Assembly (NCBI RefSeq): GCF_000774145.1
Contig: NZ_KN322982.1
Coordinates: 180,196 to 244,195 of the forward strand
Length of the DNA stretch: 64,000 nucleotides
Direction of reading: 5' to 3'
DNA from: Pseudomonas mediterranea CFBP 5447
GTDB taxonomy: Bacteria; Pseudomonadota; Gammaproteobacteria; Pseudomonadales; Pseudomonadaceae
The notes below the pieces were generated by a model. The model was not told the DNA's origin, did no database searches, and was given only the letters and a program-made list of their open reading frames with translations. Below are positions 8,854 through 17,973 of this stretch, piece after piece. Position 1 is the stretch's first letter. Each line of letters opens with the position of its first letter. Position numbers and translations under genes: made by a program.

Positions 8854-11133
8854 ATGCTCAATACGCTGCGCAAGATCGTCCAGGAAGTCAACGCCGCCAA
8901 GGATCTCAAGGCGGCGTTGGGGATTATTGTATTGCGCGTCAAAGAGGCCATGGGCAGCCAGGTCTGCTCGGTCTACCTGCTGGACCCCGAGACCAACCGT
9001 TTCGTGCTGATGGCCACCGAGGGCTTGAACAAGCGCTCGATCGGCAAGGTCAGCATGGCACCCAATGAAGGTCTGGTCGGCCTGGTCGGCACGCGCGAAG
9101 AGCCCCTGAATCTCGAAAACGCCGCGGACCACCCGCGCTATCGCTACTTCGCCGAAACCGGCGAGGAGCGCTATGCCTCGTTCCTCGGCGCGCCGATCAT
9201 CCACCACCGCCGGGTCGTCGGCGTGTTGGTCATCCAGCAAAAGGAGCGTCGCCAGTTCGACGAAGGCGAAGAAGCCTTCCTCGTGACCATGAGCGCGCAA
9301 CTGGCCGGGGTGATCGCCCACGCCGAGGCCACCGGCTCGATCAGCGGCCTGGGTCGCCAGGGCAAGGGCATCCAGGAAGCCAAGTTCGTCGGCGTACCGG
9401 GCTCTCCGGGCGCTGCCGTGGGCACGGCGGTGGTCATGTTGCCACCCGCCGACCTCGACGTGGTGCCGGACAAGGCCATCAGCGACATCGATGCCGAGCT
9501 GAAGCTGTTCAAGACCGCCATCGAAGGTGTGCGCGCCGACATGCGCGCCCTGTCGGCCAAACTGGCGACGCAGCTGCGCCCCGAAGAGCGCGCGCTGTTC
9601 GACGTCTACCTGATGATGCTCGACGACGCCTCCCTGGGCAGCGAAGTGACCACGGTCATCAAGACCGGCCAATGGGCCCAGGGTGCGTTGCGCCAGGTGG
9701 TGACCGACCACGTCAACCGTTTCGAACTGATGGACGACGCCTACCTGCGCGAGCGCGCCTCGGACGTCAAGGACCTCGGCCGCCGCCTGCTGGCCTACTT
9801 GCAGCAGGAACGCCAGCAGACCCTGGTCTACCCCGACAACACCATCCTGGTCAGCGAGGAGCTGACCCCGGCCATGCTCGGCGAGGTGCCCGAGGGCAAG
9901 CTGGCGGGGCTGGTCTCGGTATTGGGTTCGGGCAACTCCCACGTCGCGATCCTCGCCCGGGCCATGGGCATCCCCACGGTGATGGGCCTGGTGGACCTGC
10001 CGTACTCCAAGGTCGACGGCATCCAGATGATCGTCGACGGCTACCATGGCGAGGTCTACACCAACCCCAGCGAAGTGCTGCGCAAGCAGTTCGCCGATGT
10101 GGTGGAGGAAGAGAAACAACTGTCCCTGGGCCTGGATGCGCTGAGGGATCTGCCCTGCGTGACGCCCGATGGCCATCGCATGCCGCTGTGGGTCAACACC
10201 GGCCTGCTCGCCGACGTGGCCCGGGCGCAGAAACGCGGCGCCGAGGGTGTGGGCCTGTACCGCACCGAAGTGCCGTTCATGATCAACCAGCGCTTCCCCA
10301 GCGAAAAGGAACAACTGGCGATCTACCGCGAGCAACTGGCCGCGTTCCATCCGCAACCGGTGACCATGCGCAGCCTGGACATCGGCGGCGACAAGGCCTT
10401 GTCCTACTTCCCGATCAAGGAAGAAAACCCCTTCCTCGGCTGGCGCGGGATTCGCGTGACGCTCGACCATCCGGAAATCTTCCTGGTCCAGGCCCGTGCC
10501 ATGCTCAAGGCCAGCGAAGGGCTGAACAACCTGCGCATCCTGTTGCCGATGATTTCCGGCACCCATGAGCTGGAAGAAGCCCTGCATTTGATCCACCGGG
10601 CCTGGGGCGAAGTGCGCGACGAAGGCACCGACGTGCCGATGCCACCGGTTGGCGTCATGATCGAGATCCCGGCAGCGGTGTACCAGACCAAGGAACTGGC
10701 GCGGCAGGTGGACTTCCTCTCGGTCGGCTCCAACGACCTGACCCAATACCTGCTGGCCGTGGACCGCAACAACCCACGGGTGGCCGACCTGTACGACTAC
10801 CTGCACCCAGCCGTGCTGCAAGCCTTGCAGACCGTGGTGCGCGACGCCCATGCCGAAGGCAAGCCGGTGAGTATCTGCGGTGAAATGGCCGGCGATCCGG
10901 CAGCGGCGGTCCTGTTGATGGCGATGGGCTTCGACAGTTTGTCGATGAACGCCACCAACCTGCCGAAAGTGAAGTGGATGCTGCGCCAGATCAACCTCAG
11001 CAAGGCCCAGGAACTGCTGGCGGAGGTGATGACCATCGATAATCCGCAGGTCATCCATAGCTCGTTGCAACTGGCACTGAAAAACCTTGGACTGGCGCGG
11101 ATGATCAATCCGGCTTCGAACAAGACGCTTTAG
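8854..11133 (+). CDS. ptsP: Phosphoenolpyruvate-protein phosphotransferase PtsP (EI-Ntr)
   Basis: The 759-residue protein has the EI-Ntr architecture: a GAF domain (about residues 15-160), the PEP-utiliser N-terminal/HPr-binding region (180-310), the swivelling phosphohistidine domain with the active histidine near residue 363 (GSGNSHVAILARAMG), and the TIM-barrel PEP-binding domain. The latter shows GVGLYRTEVPFM, RSLDIGGDKAL, SVGSNDLTQYLLAVDR and ICGEMAGDP with its catalytic cysteine. It passes phosphate from PEP to NPr in the nitrogen phosphotransferase system. It follows rppH by 22 bases. Length and motifs are complete. Confidence 0.96.
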   Translation: MLNTLRKIVQEVNAAKDLKAALGIIVLRVKEAMGSQVCSVYLLDPETNRFVLMATEGLNKRSIGKVSMAPNEGLVGLVGTREEPLNLENAADHPRYRYFAETGEERYASFLGAPIIHHRRVVGVLVIQQKERRQFDEGEEAFLVTMSAQLAGVIAHAEATGSISGLGRQGKGIQEAKFVGVPGSPGAAVGTAVVMLPPADLDVVPDKAISDIDAELKLFKTAIEGVRADMRALSAKLATQLRPEERALFDVYLMMLDDASLGSEVTTVIKTGQWAQGALRQVVTDHVNRFELMDDAYLRERASDVKDLGRRLLAYLQQERQQTLVYPDNTILVSEELTPAMLGEVPEGKLAGLVSVLGSGNSHVAILARAMGIPTVMGLVDLPYSKVDGIQMIVDGYHGEVYTNPSEVLRKQFADVVEEEKQLSLGLDALRDLPCVTPDGHRMPLWVNTGLLADVARAQKRGAEGVGLYRTEVPFMINQRFPSEKEQLAIYREQLAAFHPQPVTMRSLDIGGDKALSYFPIKEENPFLGWRGIRVTLDHPEIFLVQARAMLKASEGLNNLRILLPMISGTHELEEALHLIHRAWGEVRDEGTDVPMPPVGVMIEIPAAVYQTKELARQVDFLSVGSNDLTQYLLAVDRNNPRVADLYDYLHPAVLQALQTVVRDAHAEGKPVSICGEMAGDPAAAVLLMAMGFDSLSMNATNLPKVKWMLRQINLSKAQELLAEVMTIDNPQVIHSSLQLALKNLGLARMINPASNKTL

Positions 11134-11147
11134 TCCGCGGCGCGCCC

Positions 11148-11203
11148 ATCGCGAGCAGGCTCGCTCCCACAGAATCCAGTGTGGGAGCGAGCCTGCTCGC
11201 GAT
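11148..11203. repeat. REP pair (REPIN), type 1, opposite arm order
   Basis: Outward-facing REP arms with a very short spacer (AGAATCCAG) lie between convergent ptsP and the NRDE gene. The structure could form a hairpin that ends transcription from both sides, but there is no T-tract. Confidence 0.9.
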
Positions 11204-11227
11204 GAGGCCGGCACAAGCACCACAACA

Positions 11228-11974
11228 CTAGACCCTGACCTCGATCTCCCCCAAATGCCCCCCATGGGGCCCGAAGCTGCGCTCGACCATGTGCCGCGTC
11301 CCATCAGCCTGGACAATCAACGCCGTGCTCGCCCGCGTCCCATACGCCGGGCTGGCGATGAACACACTCGACAGCAGCATCTCGGTCGCCAGCCCCACCC
11401 CGGTGTCCGGCAGCTCCGCCACGGGGGCCGGTTGCGGGTCGTTCAGTAGCGCCAGCAAATCCTGGAGCTGCGGATCGGCGAGCACCTCGACCAGTGCCGC
11501 CCGGGCCTTGAGCAGCTTGGGCCAGGGCGTGTTCAAGCCGGCGTTCGACAGCCCGTAGACGCCTTCGGCCAGTCGCTGTGGCCGGGCATCGCGGGCGTTG
11601 TAGTGCCACAACTCGCTGCCGTCACCCAGCAGCAAGTTGAATCCGCCATATTCGCCGGCACGGGGCACGACTTCACTCAAGTAGTCGGCGATCGGCAGAT
11701 TTCCGCTCAGAAACCGCGCCACCAGTTCGCCCCGAGACTTGAACGCCGGCAATTGGCCTGGATCACGGATATTCGTCAGGGCCGCGAAGCGCCCGCCGGC
11801 GCCGATACCGAGCCAGGTGCCGCCGGCCTCCAGGTCACGGCCGGCATGGACATGGGGCGCGTCGGGCCACTGGGCCAGGGGCAGGGTCGGGCGCGCGTAG
11901 AACTCATCACGATTGGCCGCCACGATCAGTGGTTGGGCATGACCGGGTCGCCAGGCAAATACGATCAGGCACAT
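11228..11974 (-). CDS. NRDE (TANGO2-like) family protein
   Basis: The 248-residue protein starts MCLIVFAWRPGHAQPL and carries the family-defining NRDE motif (VAANRDEFYARPT) about 22 residues in, then GTWLGIGAGGRFAALTNIRD. This is the NRDE/TANGO2 family, linked in eukaryotes to haem or lipid handling; the bacterial role is unknown. The open frame continues upstream to 12178, but that extension is a translated REP element, so ATG 11974 is the start. It is convergent with ptsP and divergent from the TauE gene. Confidence 0.88.
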   Translation of the reverse strand: MCLIVFAWRPGHAQPLIVAANRDEFYARPTLPLAQWPDAPHVHAGRDLEAGGTWLGIGAGGRFAALTNIRDPGQLPAFKSRGELVARFLSGNLPIADYLSEVVPRAGEYGGFNLLLGDGSELWHYNARDARPQRLAEGVYGLSNAGLNTPWPKLLKARAALVEVLADPQLQDLLALLNDPQPAPVAELPDTGVGLATEMLLSSVFIASPAYGTRASTALIVQADGTRHMVERSFGPHGGHLGEIEVRV

Positions 11975-12031
11975 CAGGTAGTCCCGTAAATAATGCCAAT
12001 CCGTTAAAAGAATAAAGCCGAGCACCGCCTT

Positions 12032-12163
12032 TGTGGCGAGGGGATTTATCCCCGTTGGACTGCGAAGCAGTCCCAAAACTATCGACTCAATCAACCTGAC
12101 ACGCCGGGATGTCAGGTTTTCAGGGCCGCTTCGCAGCCCAGCGGGGATAAATCCCCTCGCCAC
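12032..12163. repeat. REP-like pair, third family (GTGGCGAGGGGATTTATCCCC)
   Basis: Inverted copies of GTGGCGAGGGGATTTATCCCC flank a spacer containing a second inverted repeat (CTGCGAAGCAGTCC and its mate). It occupies most of the 323-base gap between the divergent NRDE and TauE genes. Bases 12164-12297 contain no further recognisable element, but must hold the TauE promoter. Confidence 0.85.
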
Positions 12164-12297
12164 AGAGATTCTGCGCAAGTCAGCTATGGGTCACTCTACC
12201 CATACATCACTTACGCATCCATCACCTTCAGTAGAGCCCAAGGCCATGGATCCGTTACCATGCCGCTCTTGTTTCGGGGATGGGCGGGGGGACGCTG

Positions 12298-13080
12298 GTG
12301 GAATTCGTGATCTATCTGCTGCTCGGCGCCTGCGCCGGGGTGCTGGCCGGGTTGTTCGGCGTGGGTGGCGGGATGATCATTGTCCCGGTACTGGTGTTCA
12401 GCTTCACCCTGCAAGGTTTCGACCCGCAGGTATTGACGCACTTGGCCGTCGGTACGTCCTTGGCCTCGATCATCTTCACCTCGGTCAATGCCGTGCGTGA
12501 GCATCAGCGCAAAGGCGCGGTACGCTGGCCGATTTTCGCCTGGATGACCGTCGGGATCCTGATCGGCGCCGGTTTCGGTGCAGTCACCGCCGAAGCGATT
12601 TCCGGCCCGCACCTGCAAAAGATCATCGGCGTGTTCGCCATGATCGTCGCCGCGCAACTGGCCCTGGATTTCAAACCCAAGGCCAGCCGCACGGTGCCTG
12701 GCAAGGCCGGGTTGACCCTGGCCGGCACGGTCGTCGGCTGGGCCTCGGCGATTTTCGGCATCGGCGGCGGCTCGCTCACCGTACCGTTCCTGACCTGGCG
12801 CAGCGTGCCCATGCAGCAGGCAGTGGCTACTTCGTCGGCCTGCGGCTTGCCGATCGCTCTGGTCAGTGCATTAAGTTTCATGATTCTGGGCTGGCACGAT
12901 CCGCTGTTGCCGGCCCATAGTCTCGGTTTTGTGTATTTGCCGGCACTGCTGGGCATCGCCCTGACGAGCATGGTCTTCGCCCGCGTCGGCGCACGACTGG
13001 CCCATCGCCTGTCGCCACGCTTGCTCAAGCGGCTGTTCGCGGCTTTGCTGTTCAGCGTGGGCCTGAGTTTCCTGCTCTGA
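12298..13080 (+). CDS. Sulfite exporter TauE/SafE family permease
   Basis: The protein has about eight transmembrane helices and the two internally repeated glycine-rich motifs of the family: GLFGVGGGMIIVPVL near the N-terminus and AIFGIGGGSLTVPFL in the second half. These proteins export organic or inorganic sulfur anions and related carboxylates across the inner membrane. A GTG at 12298 preceded by GGGGGA at suitable spacing is preferred over the in-frame ATG at 12280, which abuts GGGG with no spacing. A strong intrinsic terminator follows. The substrate is not determinable. Confidence 0.87.
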   Translation: MEFVIYLLLGACAGVLAGLFGVGGGMIIVPVLVFSFTLQGFDPQVLTHLAVGTSLASIIFTSVNAVREHQRKGAVRWPIFAWMTVGILIGAGFGAVTAEAISGPHLQKIIGVFAMIVAAQLALDFKPKASRTVPGKAGLTLAGTVVGWASAIFGIGGGSLTVPFLTWRSVPMQQAVATSSACGLPIALVSALSFMILGWHDPLLPAHSLGFVYLPALLGIALTSMVFARVGARLAHRLSPRLLKRLFAALLFSVGLSFLL

Positions 13081-13100
13081 CGCAATCCTGGCTTAATCCC

Positions 13101-13128
13101 GGGGTGACAGGGTCACCCCAGTATTTTT
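13101..13128 (+). terminator. Intrinsic terminator after the TauE gene
   Basis: A perfect 8-base stem (GGGGTGAC / GTCACCCC) with a 3-base loop is followed after AGTA by TTTTT. It lies 20 bases past the TauE stop codon and before lgt. Confidence 0.85.
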
Positions 13129-13148
13129 GACGTTTACGAGGAATACCA

Positions 13149-13958
13149 ATGCTGCCTTACCCGCAGATCGATCCGGTGGCCCTGGCCATCGGCCCGCTGA
13201 AAATCCACTGGTACGGCCTGATGTACCTGGTCGGCATCGGCGGTGCCTGGCTGCTGGCGTCGCGACGGCTCAACCGTTTCGACCCGACCTGGAACAAGGA
13301 AAAGCTCTCCGACCTGGTGTTCTGGCTGTCCATGGGTGTGATCGTCGGCGGACGCCTGGGTTATGTGCTGTTCTATGACCTGAGCGCCTACCTGGCGAAT
13401 CCGACGCTGATCTTCGAGGTCTGGAAGGGCGGCATGTCGTTCCACGGTGGCTTCATCGGCGTGATGCTGGCGGCGGTGTGGTTCGGCAAGCGCAACAACA
13501 AGTCGTTCTTCGAGCTGATGGACTTCGTCGCGCCGATGGTGCCGATCGGCCTGGGCGCCGGGCGCATCGGCAACTTCATCAACGCCGAATTATGGGGCAA
13601 GCCGACCGACGTGCCGTGGGCAATGGTCTTCCCACCGTTCAGCGATCCGGCGCAGTTGCCGCGCCATCCGTCGCAGTTGTACCAGTTCGCCCTTGAAGGC
13701 GTAGCGCTGTTCCTGATTCTCTGGCTGTTCTCGCGCAAGCCACGGCCGACGATGGCGGTGTCAGGCATGTTCGCGCTCTTCTACGGCATCTTCCGCTTCA
13801 TCGTCGAGTTCGTCCGTGTGCCGGATGCCCAGCTCGGCTATCTGGCGTGGAACTGGCTGACCATGGGCCAGGTGCTGTGCCTGCCGATGATCGTCGGTGG
13901 CCTGGTGCTGATCTGGCTGGCTTATCATCGTGCGCCGGCTGCGGCGGCCAAGGCTTAA
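13149..13958 (+). CDS. lgt: Prolipoprotein diacylglyceryl transferase
   Basis: Lgt attaches diacylglycerol from phosphatidylglycerol to the lipobox cysteine of prolipoproteins in the inner membrane. The 269-residue protein has the usual seven hydrophobic segments, the signature [17 protein letters not shown], and [12 protein letters not shown]. An appropriate GAGGAAT ribosome site precedes ATG 13149. thyA follows after 51 bases, an arrangement common in proteobacteria; a perfect 7-base hairpin (CCGAGGC/GCCTCGG, 13971-13988, no T-tract) lies between them. Confidence 0.97.
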   Translation: MLPYPQIDPVALAIGPLKIHWYGLMYLVGIGGAWLLASRRLNRFDPTWNKEKLSDLVFWLSMGVIVGGRLGYVLFYDLSAYLANPTLIFEVWKGGMSFHGGFIGVMLAAVWFGKRNNKSFFELMDFVAPMVPIGLGAGRIGNFINAELWGKPTDVPWAMVFPPFSDPAQLPRHPSQLYQFALEGVALFLILWLFSRKPRPTMAVSGMFALFYGIFRFIVEFVRVPDAQLGYLAWNWLTMGQVLCLPMIVGGLVLIWLAYHRAPAAAAKA

Positions 13959-14009
13959 AAAATTCGGACACCGAGGCGCTGGCCTCGGGTTCAAGGACAC
14001 AGGTAATTC

Positions 14010-14981
14010 ATGAAGCAATATCTCGATCTGGTGGCCCATGTCATCAAGAACGGCACCAAGCAGGCCAACCGCACGGGCGTGAACACCATCAGTTTTCCTG
14101 GTGCGATGCTGCGCTATGACTTGAAAGACGGTTTCCCGGCCATCACCACCCGCAAGATGGCGTTCAAATCGGCCATCGGCGAGATGTGCGGTTTTCTCCG
14201 TGGCGTCAACAACGCCGCCGAATTCCGCGCCTTGGGCTGCAAGGTCTGGGATCAGAACGCCAACGAAAACGCCCAGTGGCTGGCCAACCCGTTCCGCCAG
14301 GGCGCCGACGACCTGGGGGAAATCTACGGCGTGCAGTGGCGCAAATGGCCGGCCTACAAGCAGATCCCCGTGAGCAATCCGGCAGCCATCGAGCAGACCC
14401 TGGCCCAGGGCTACCGGCAGATCGCCGAAGGCGAGGAAAACGGCCAGGCCTATGTGGTGCTGTACAAGGCCATCGACCAGGTTCGCCAGTGTGTCGACAC
14501 CATCATCAAGGACCCAGGCAGCCGGCGCATCCTGTTCCACGGCTGGAACTGCGCCCAGCTCGATGAAATGGCCCTGCCGCCGTGCCATCTGCTGTATCAG
14601 TTCCACCCGAATGTCGAGACGAAGGAAATTTCCCTGACCCTCTACATCCGCTCCAACGACCTGGGCCTGGGCACGCCGTTCAACCTCACCGAAGGCGCCG
14701 CGCTGCTGAGCCTGATCGGTCGCCTGACCGGCTACACGCCGCGCTGGTTCACCTATTTCATCGGTGACGCCCACGTCTACGAAAACCACCTGGACATGCT
14801 CAACGAACAACTCACCCGCGAGCCGTTCCCGATGCCAAGGCTGGTGATTTCCGAGCGGGTACCGGAGTTTGCCAAGACCGGTGTGTACCAGCCCGAGTGG
14901 CTGGAACTGGTGGAGCCGGGCGACTTCTCCCTAGAAGGCTACCAACACCATGCGCCGATGACCGCGCCGATGGCGGTCTGA
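14010..14981 (+). CDS. thyA: Thymidylate synthase
   Basis: ThyA methylates dUMP using 5,10-methylenetetrahydrofolate. The catalytic cysteine is at about residue 192 in [14 protein letters not shown]. Other family blocks are [11 protein letters not shown] and [15 protein letters not shown]. At 323 residues it is longer than the common 264-residue enzyme. The extra residues lie in the small domain around positions 75-150 ([11 protein letters not shown] through [12 protein letters not shown]), as in the long bacterial/phage subtype. It is probably co-transcribed with lgt. Confidence 0.96.
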   Translation: MKQYLDLVAHVIKNGTKQANRTGVNTISFPGAMLRYDLKDGFPAITTRKMAFKSAIGEMCGFLRGVNNAAEFRALGCKVWDQNANENAQWLANPFRQGADDLGEIYGVQWRKWPAYKQIPVSNPAAIEQTLAQGYRQIAEGEENGQAYVVLYKAIDQVRQCVDTIIKDPGSRRILFHGWNCAQLDEMALPPCHLLYQFHPNVETKEISLTLYIRSNDLGLGTPFNLTEGAALLSLIGRLTGYTPRWFTYFIGDAHVYENHLDMLNEQLTREPFPMPRLVISERVPEFAKTGVYQPEWLELVEPGDFSLEGYQHHAPMTAPMAV

Positions 14982-15001
14982 AGCACACCACTATCCATCC
15001 C

Positions 15002-15090
15002 TGTGGGAGCGAGCCTGCTCGCGATTGCGGTACATCAGACACATAAGTGTTGGCTGACCCACCGCAATCGCGAGCAGGCTCGCTCCCACA
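15002..15090. repeat. REP pair (REPIN), type 1
   Basis: Inward-facing REP arms with an extended stem (GATTGCGGT ... ACCGCAATC) lie between convergent thyA and cadR. Confidence 0.9.
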
Positions 15091-15120
15091 GGGTTCGCCA
15101 TGGATTTCGGGGCCAGGCAC

Positions 15121-15567
15121 TCAATGCCCGTGACTGCGCCCCACATGCGAAGGCTCCACCTCCGGCACCACCGCCCCGCTCACTTCCAGGCGCTGCAAGA
15201 TCCCGCATTGATCCGGATCCGGTCCTTCGCCGCAGCGACGGCGCAGGTCGATCAGTTGTGCCTGCAAGGCCAGCAGGCCGTCGATGCGAGCCTTGACGTG
15301 GAGGATGTGCTCGTCGACCAGCGCGTTGACGCTTTCGCACTGATCCTGAGGGCTGTCACGCAAGGCCAGCAAACTGCGGATTTCTTCCAGGGTCATATCC
15401 AGGGTGCGACAGTTGCGGATGAACGTCAGCCGCTCGGCGTGGGCCTGGGTGTAGACGCGGTAATTGCCGTCGCTGCGGGCCGGCTCCGGCAGCAGGCCTT
15501 CGCGCTCGTAATAACGGATGGTTTCGACTTGGCAGTCGGTGATTTTCGCCAGCTCGCCGATCTTCAT
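15121..15567 (-). CDS. cadR: Cd(II)/Pb(II)-responsive MerR-family regulator
   Basis: The 148-residue protein has an N-terminal MerR winged helix (MKIGELAKITDCQVETIRYYEREG) and a dimerisation helix. The metal-site cysteines are visible in DQCESVN (about residue 77) and the pair in RRCGEGPDPDQCG (about 112 and 119). The tail is histidine-rich (SHVGRSHGH), as in Pseudomonas CadR. ATG 15567 has an excellent AGGAGG ribosome site; the longer open frame is not needed. It is divergent from cadA and overlaps its control region, where CadR would twist the promoter on metal binding. Confidence 0.92.
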   Translation of the reverse strand: MKIGELAKITDCQVETIRYYEREGLLPEPARSDGNYRVYTQAHAERLTFIRNCRTLDMTLEEIRSLLALRDSPQDQCESVNALVDEHILHVKARIDGLLALQAQLIDLRRRCGEGPDPDQCGILQRLEVSGAVVPEVEPSHVGRSHGH

Positions 15568-15590
15568 GGCATTGCCTCCTGAACAGGTGC

Positions 15591-15621
15591 TTGACCCTAT
15601 AGTGGCTACAGGGTCTTTACT
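15591..15621 (+). promoter_or_regulatory. MerR-type cadA promoter with CadR operator
   Basis: The -35 box TTGACC (15591-15596) and the -10-like TTTACT (15616-15621) are separated by 19 bases, the over-long spacing typical of MerR-controlled promoters. An imperfect dyad at 15594-15614 (ACCCTATAGT opposite GCTACAGGGT) fills the spacer and matches the known cadR operator pattern. Confidence 0.88.
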
Positions 15622-15653
15622 GTGCAACAAGCACTTTTCATGGACGTAACCCA

Positions 15654-17867
15654 ATGAGCGACTCCCATCACATCCATAAGCCCGTCCACGGCCATGACCA
15701 CGGGCATTCCTGCTGCGCGTCGAAAGCCGCGCCGTCCGTGGTCAACCTCGGTAAAGCGCCGACGGACGGTGCCCGGCTGAGCAGTTTTCGCATCGAAGCA
15801 ATGGACTGTCCCACCGAACAGACACTGATCCAGAACAAGCTCGGCAAGCTCGAAGGCGTGCAGCAGCTGGAATTCAACCTGATCAATCGCGTATTGGGTG
15901 TAACCCACGACCTGGCCGACGATGGGCCGATCATCCGTGCCATCCAGTCCCTCGGCATACAGGCCGAACCGCTGGCGCCGGGCCAGGCGCAACAAACCAA
16001 CGATCTGCCGGCCCCGGCCAAGCCCTGGTGGCCGTTGGCGCTGTCCGGCGTCACAGCCCTGAGCGCCGAGGTGATCCACTTCACCAATTCCGCGCCAGGT
16101 TGGGTAGTCGCCGTGGTGGCCCTGGTGTCGATCCTCAGCGGCGGCCTGGGCACCTACAAGAAGGGCTGGATCGCCCTGAAGAACCTCAACCTGAACATCA
16201 ATGCATTGATGAGCATCGCAGTGACCGGCGCGGTGCTGATCGGCCAGTGGCCGGAAGCGGCCATGGTGATGTTCCTGTTCACTGTGGCCGAGCTGATCGA
16301 AGCCAAATCCCTCGACCGGGCGCGCAATGCCATCAGCGGGCTGATGCAGATGGCGCCGGAACAAGCCACCGTGCAACAGACCGATGGCACGTGGCAGGCG
16401 CAAGAGGTCAAGACCATCGCCCTCGGCGCCCGGGTACGGGTTCGCCCTGGCGAACGCGTCGGGCTGGACGGTGAAGTGCTGGCCGGTCGCTCGACCATCG
16501 ACCAGGCGCCGATTACCGGCGAAAGCCTGCCGGTGGAAAAAACCGTGGGCGACAAGGTGTTCGCTGGCACCATCAACCAGGCCGGCGAGCTGGAATACAG
16601 CGTGACTGCGGCAGCCGACCAATCAACCCTGGCGCGAATCATCCACGCCGTGGAGCAGGCCCAGGGCTCCCGCGCGCCGACCCAACGCTTCGTCGACCGA
16701 TTCTCGACAATCTATACTCCGGCGGTGTTTGCCCTGGCGCTGGCGGTAGCCGTCATCCCGCCACTGTTCATGGGCGCGGCGTGGTTCGACTGGATTTACC
16801 GGGCCCTGGTGCTGCTGGTGGTCGCCTGCCCCTGTGCACTGGTGATTTCCACCCCGGTGACCATCGTCAGCGGTCTTGCCGCGGCAGCGCGCAAAGGCAT
16901 CCTGGTCAAGGGTGGCGTGTACCTGGAGGGTGGCTACAAGCTCGACTACCTCGCCCTCGACAAGACCGGCACGATCACCCACGGCAAACCGGTACAGACC
17001 GACTATGTGGCGCTGGACCCGAGCGTGGAAGCCACCGCCCCGGCCCTGGCCGCCAGCCTCGCCGCCCGTTCCGATCACCCGGTGTCCAGGGCCATCGCCG
17101 CTGTGGATAAACAACCGGCGCCGCAGCCTGTGGATAACTTCGAAGCGCTGCCCGGGCGGGGAGTGCGAGGCGATATCAACGGCCAGACCTACCACTTGGG
17201 CAATCATCGCCTGGTGGAAGACCTGGGCCTGTGCTCCCCGGAACTGGAAGAGCAACTCTTCGCCCTGGAAAAACAAGGCAAGTCCGTGGTGCTGCTGCTC
17301 GACGGCTCGGGTCCCCTGGCGCTGTTCGCCGTGGCCGACACCGTGAAGGACTCCAGCCGTGAAGCCATCCGGCAATTGCATGAACTGGGCATCAAGACCC
17401 TGATGCTCACCGGCGACAACGCCCACACCGCCGAAGCGATTGCCGGCCAGGTCGGCATGGATCAGGCGCGGGGCGACCTGCTGCCGGGGGACAAGCTGCA
17501 AGCCATCGAAAACCTGTACGCCCTGGGTCACCGGGTCGGCATGGTGGGCGACGGTATCAACGACGCCCCCGCCCTGGCCCGCTCGGAAATCGGCTTCGCC
17601 ATGGCGGCGGCCGGCACCGATACGGCCATCGAGACCGCCGATGTCGCCTTGATGGACGATGACCTGCGCAAGATCCCGGCCTTCATCCGCTTGTCGCGGC
17701 AAACTTCAAGCATCCTGAAACAGAACATCGCCCTGGCGCTGGTGATCAAGGCGATCTTCCTCGGCGTCACCTTTGCCGGGTTCGCCACCATGTGGATGGC
17801 GGTGTTTGCCGACATGGGGGTGAGTTTGCTGGTAGTGTTCAATGGGTTGCGGTTGTTGCGTAAATGA
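15654..17867 (+). CDS. cadA: Heavy-metal P-type ATPase (Cd/Zn/Pb exporter)
   Basis: The 737-residue P1B-type ATPase pumps divalent heavy metals out of the cytoplasm. It has a histidine-rich N-terminus (HHIHKPVHGHDHGH) with a CC pair, one HMA domain (MDCPTEQTLIQNKL, about residues 50-110), the ion-site motif CPCALV, the phosphorylation motif DKTGTITHGK, and the ATP-binding/hinge motifs GDNAHTAEAIA and GDGINDAPALA. The TGES-type actuator loop is ITGESLPVEK. It is controlled by the divergent cadR and the promoter at 15591-15621. Confidence 0.94.
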   Translation: MSDSHHIHKPVHGHDHGHSCCASKAAPSVVNLGKAPTDGARLSSFRIEAMDCPTEQTLIQNKLGKLEGVQQLEFNLINRVLGVTHDLADDGPIIRAIQSLGIQAEPLAPGQAQQTNDLPAPAKPWWPLALSGVTALSAEVIHFTNSAPGWVVAVVALVSILSGGLGTYKKGWIALKNLNLNINALMSIAVTGAVLIGQWPEAAMVMFLFTVAELIEAKSLDRARNAISGLMQMAPEQATVQQTDGTWQAQEVKTIALGARVRVRPGERVGLDGEVLAGRSTIDQAPITGESLPVEKTVGDKVFAGTINQAGELEYSVTAAADQSTLARIIHAVEQAQGSRAPTQRFVDRFSTIYTPAVFALALAVAVIPPLFMGAAWFDWIYRALVLLVVACPCALVISTPVTIVSGLAAAARKGILVKGGVYLEGGYKLDYLALDKTGTITHGKPVQTDYVALDPSVEATAPALAASLAARSDHPVSRAIAAVDKQPAPQPVDNFEALPGRGVRGDINGQTYHLGNHRLVEDLGLCSPELEEQLFALEKQGKSVVLLLDGSGPLALFAVADTVKDSSREAIRQLHELGIKTLMLTGDNAHTAEAIAGQVGMDQARGDLLPGDKLQAIENLYALGHRVGMVGDGINDAPALARSEIGFAMAAAGTDTAIETADVALMDDDLRKIPAFIRLSRQTSSILKQNIALALVIKAIFLGVTFAGFATMWMAVFADMGVSLLVVFNGLRLLRK

Positions 17868-17892
17868 AGAATTCCGGGTGATGGACAGGCCC

Positions 17893-17957
17893 CATCGCGA
17901 GCAGGCTCGCTCCCACATTGACCTCTGATCCACTGTGGGAGCGAGCCTGCTCGCGAT
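17893..17957. repeat. REP pair (REPIN), type 1, opposite arm order
   Basis: Outward-facing REP arms lie between convergent cadA and the RND permease gene. Confidence 0.9.
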
Positions 17958-17973
17958 GGGCTACGCAGCGGCC

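Noticed and set aside
8794..11316. 840-codon minus-strand open frame opposite ptsP
   Set aside because: Antisense of a complete, well-conserved ptsP gene, with composition typical of a shadow frame.
11975..12178. N-terminal extension of the NRDE protein
   Set aside because: The extension is translated from a REP-like element; the family starts at MCLIVFAW.
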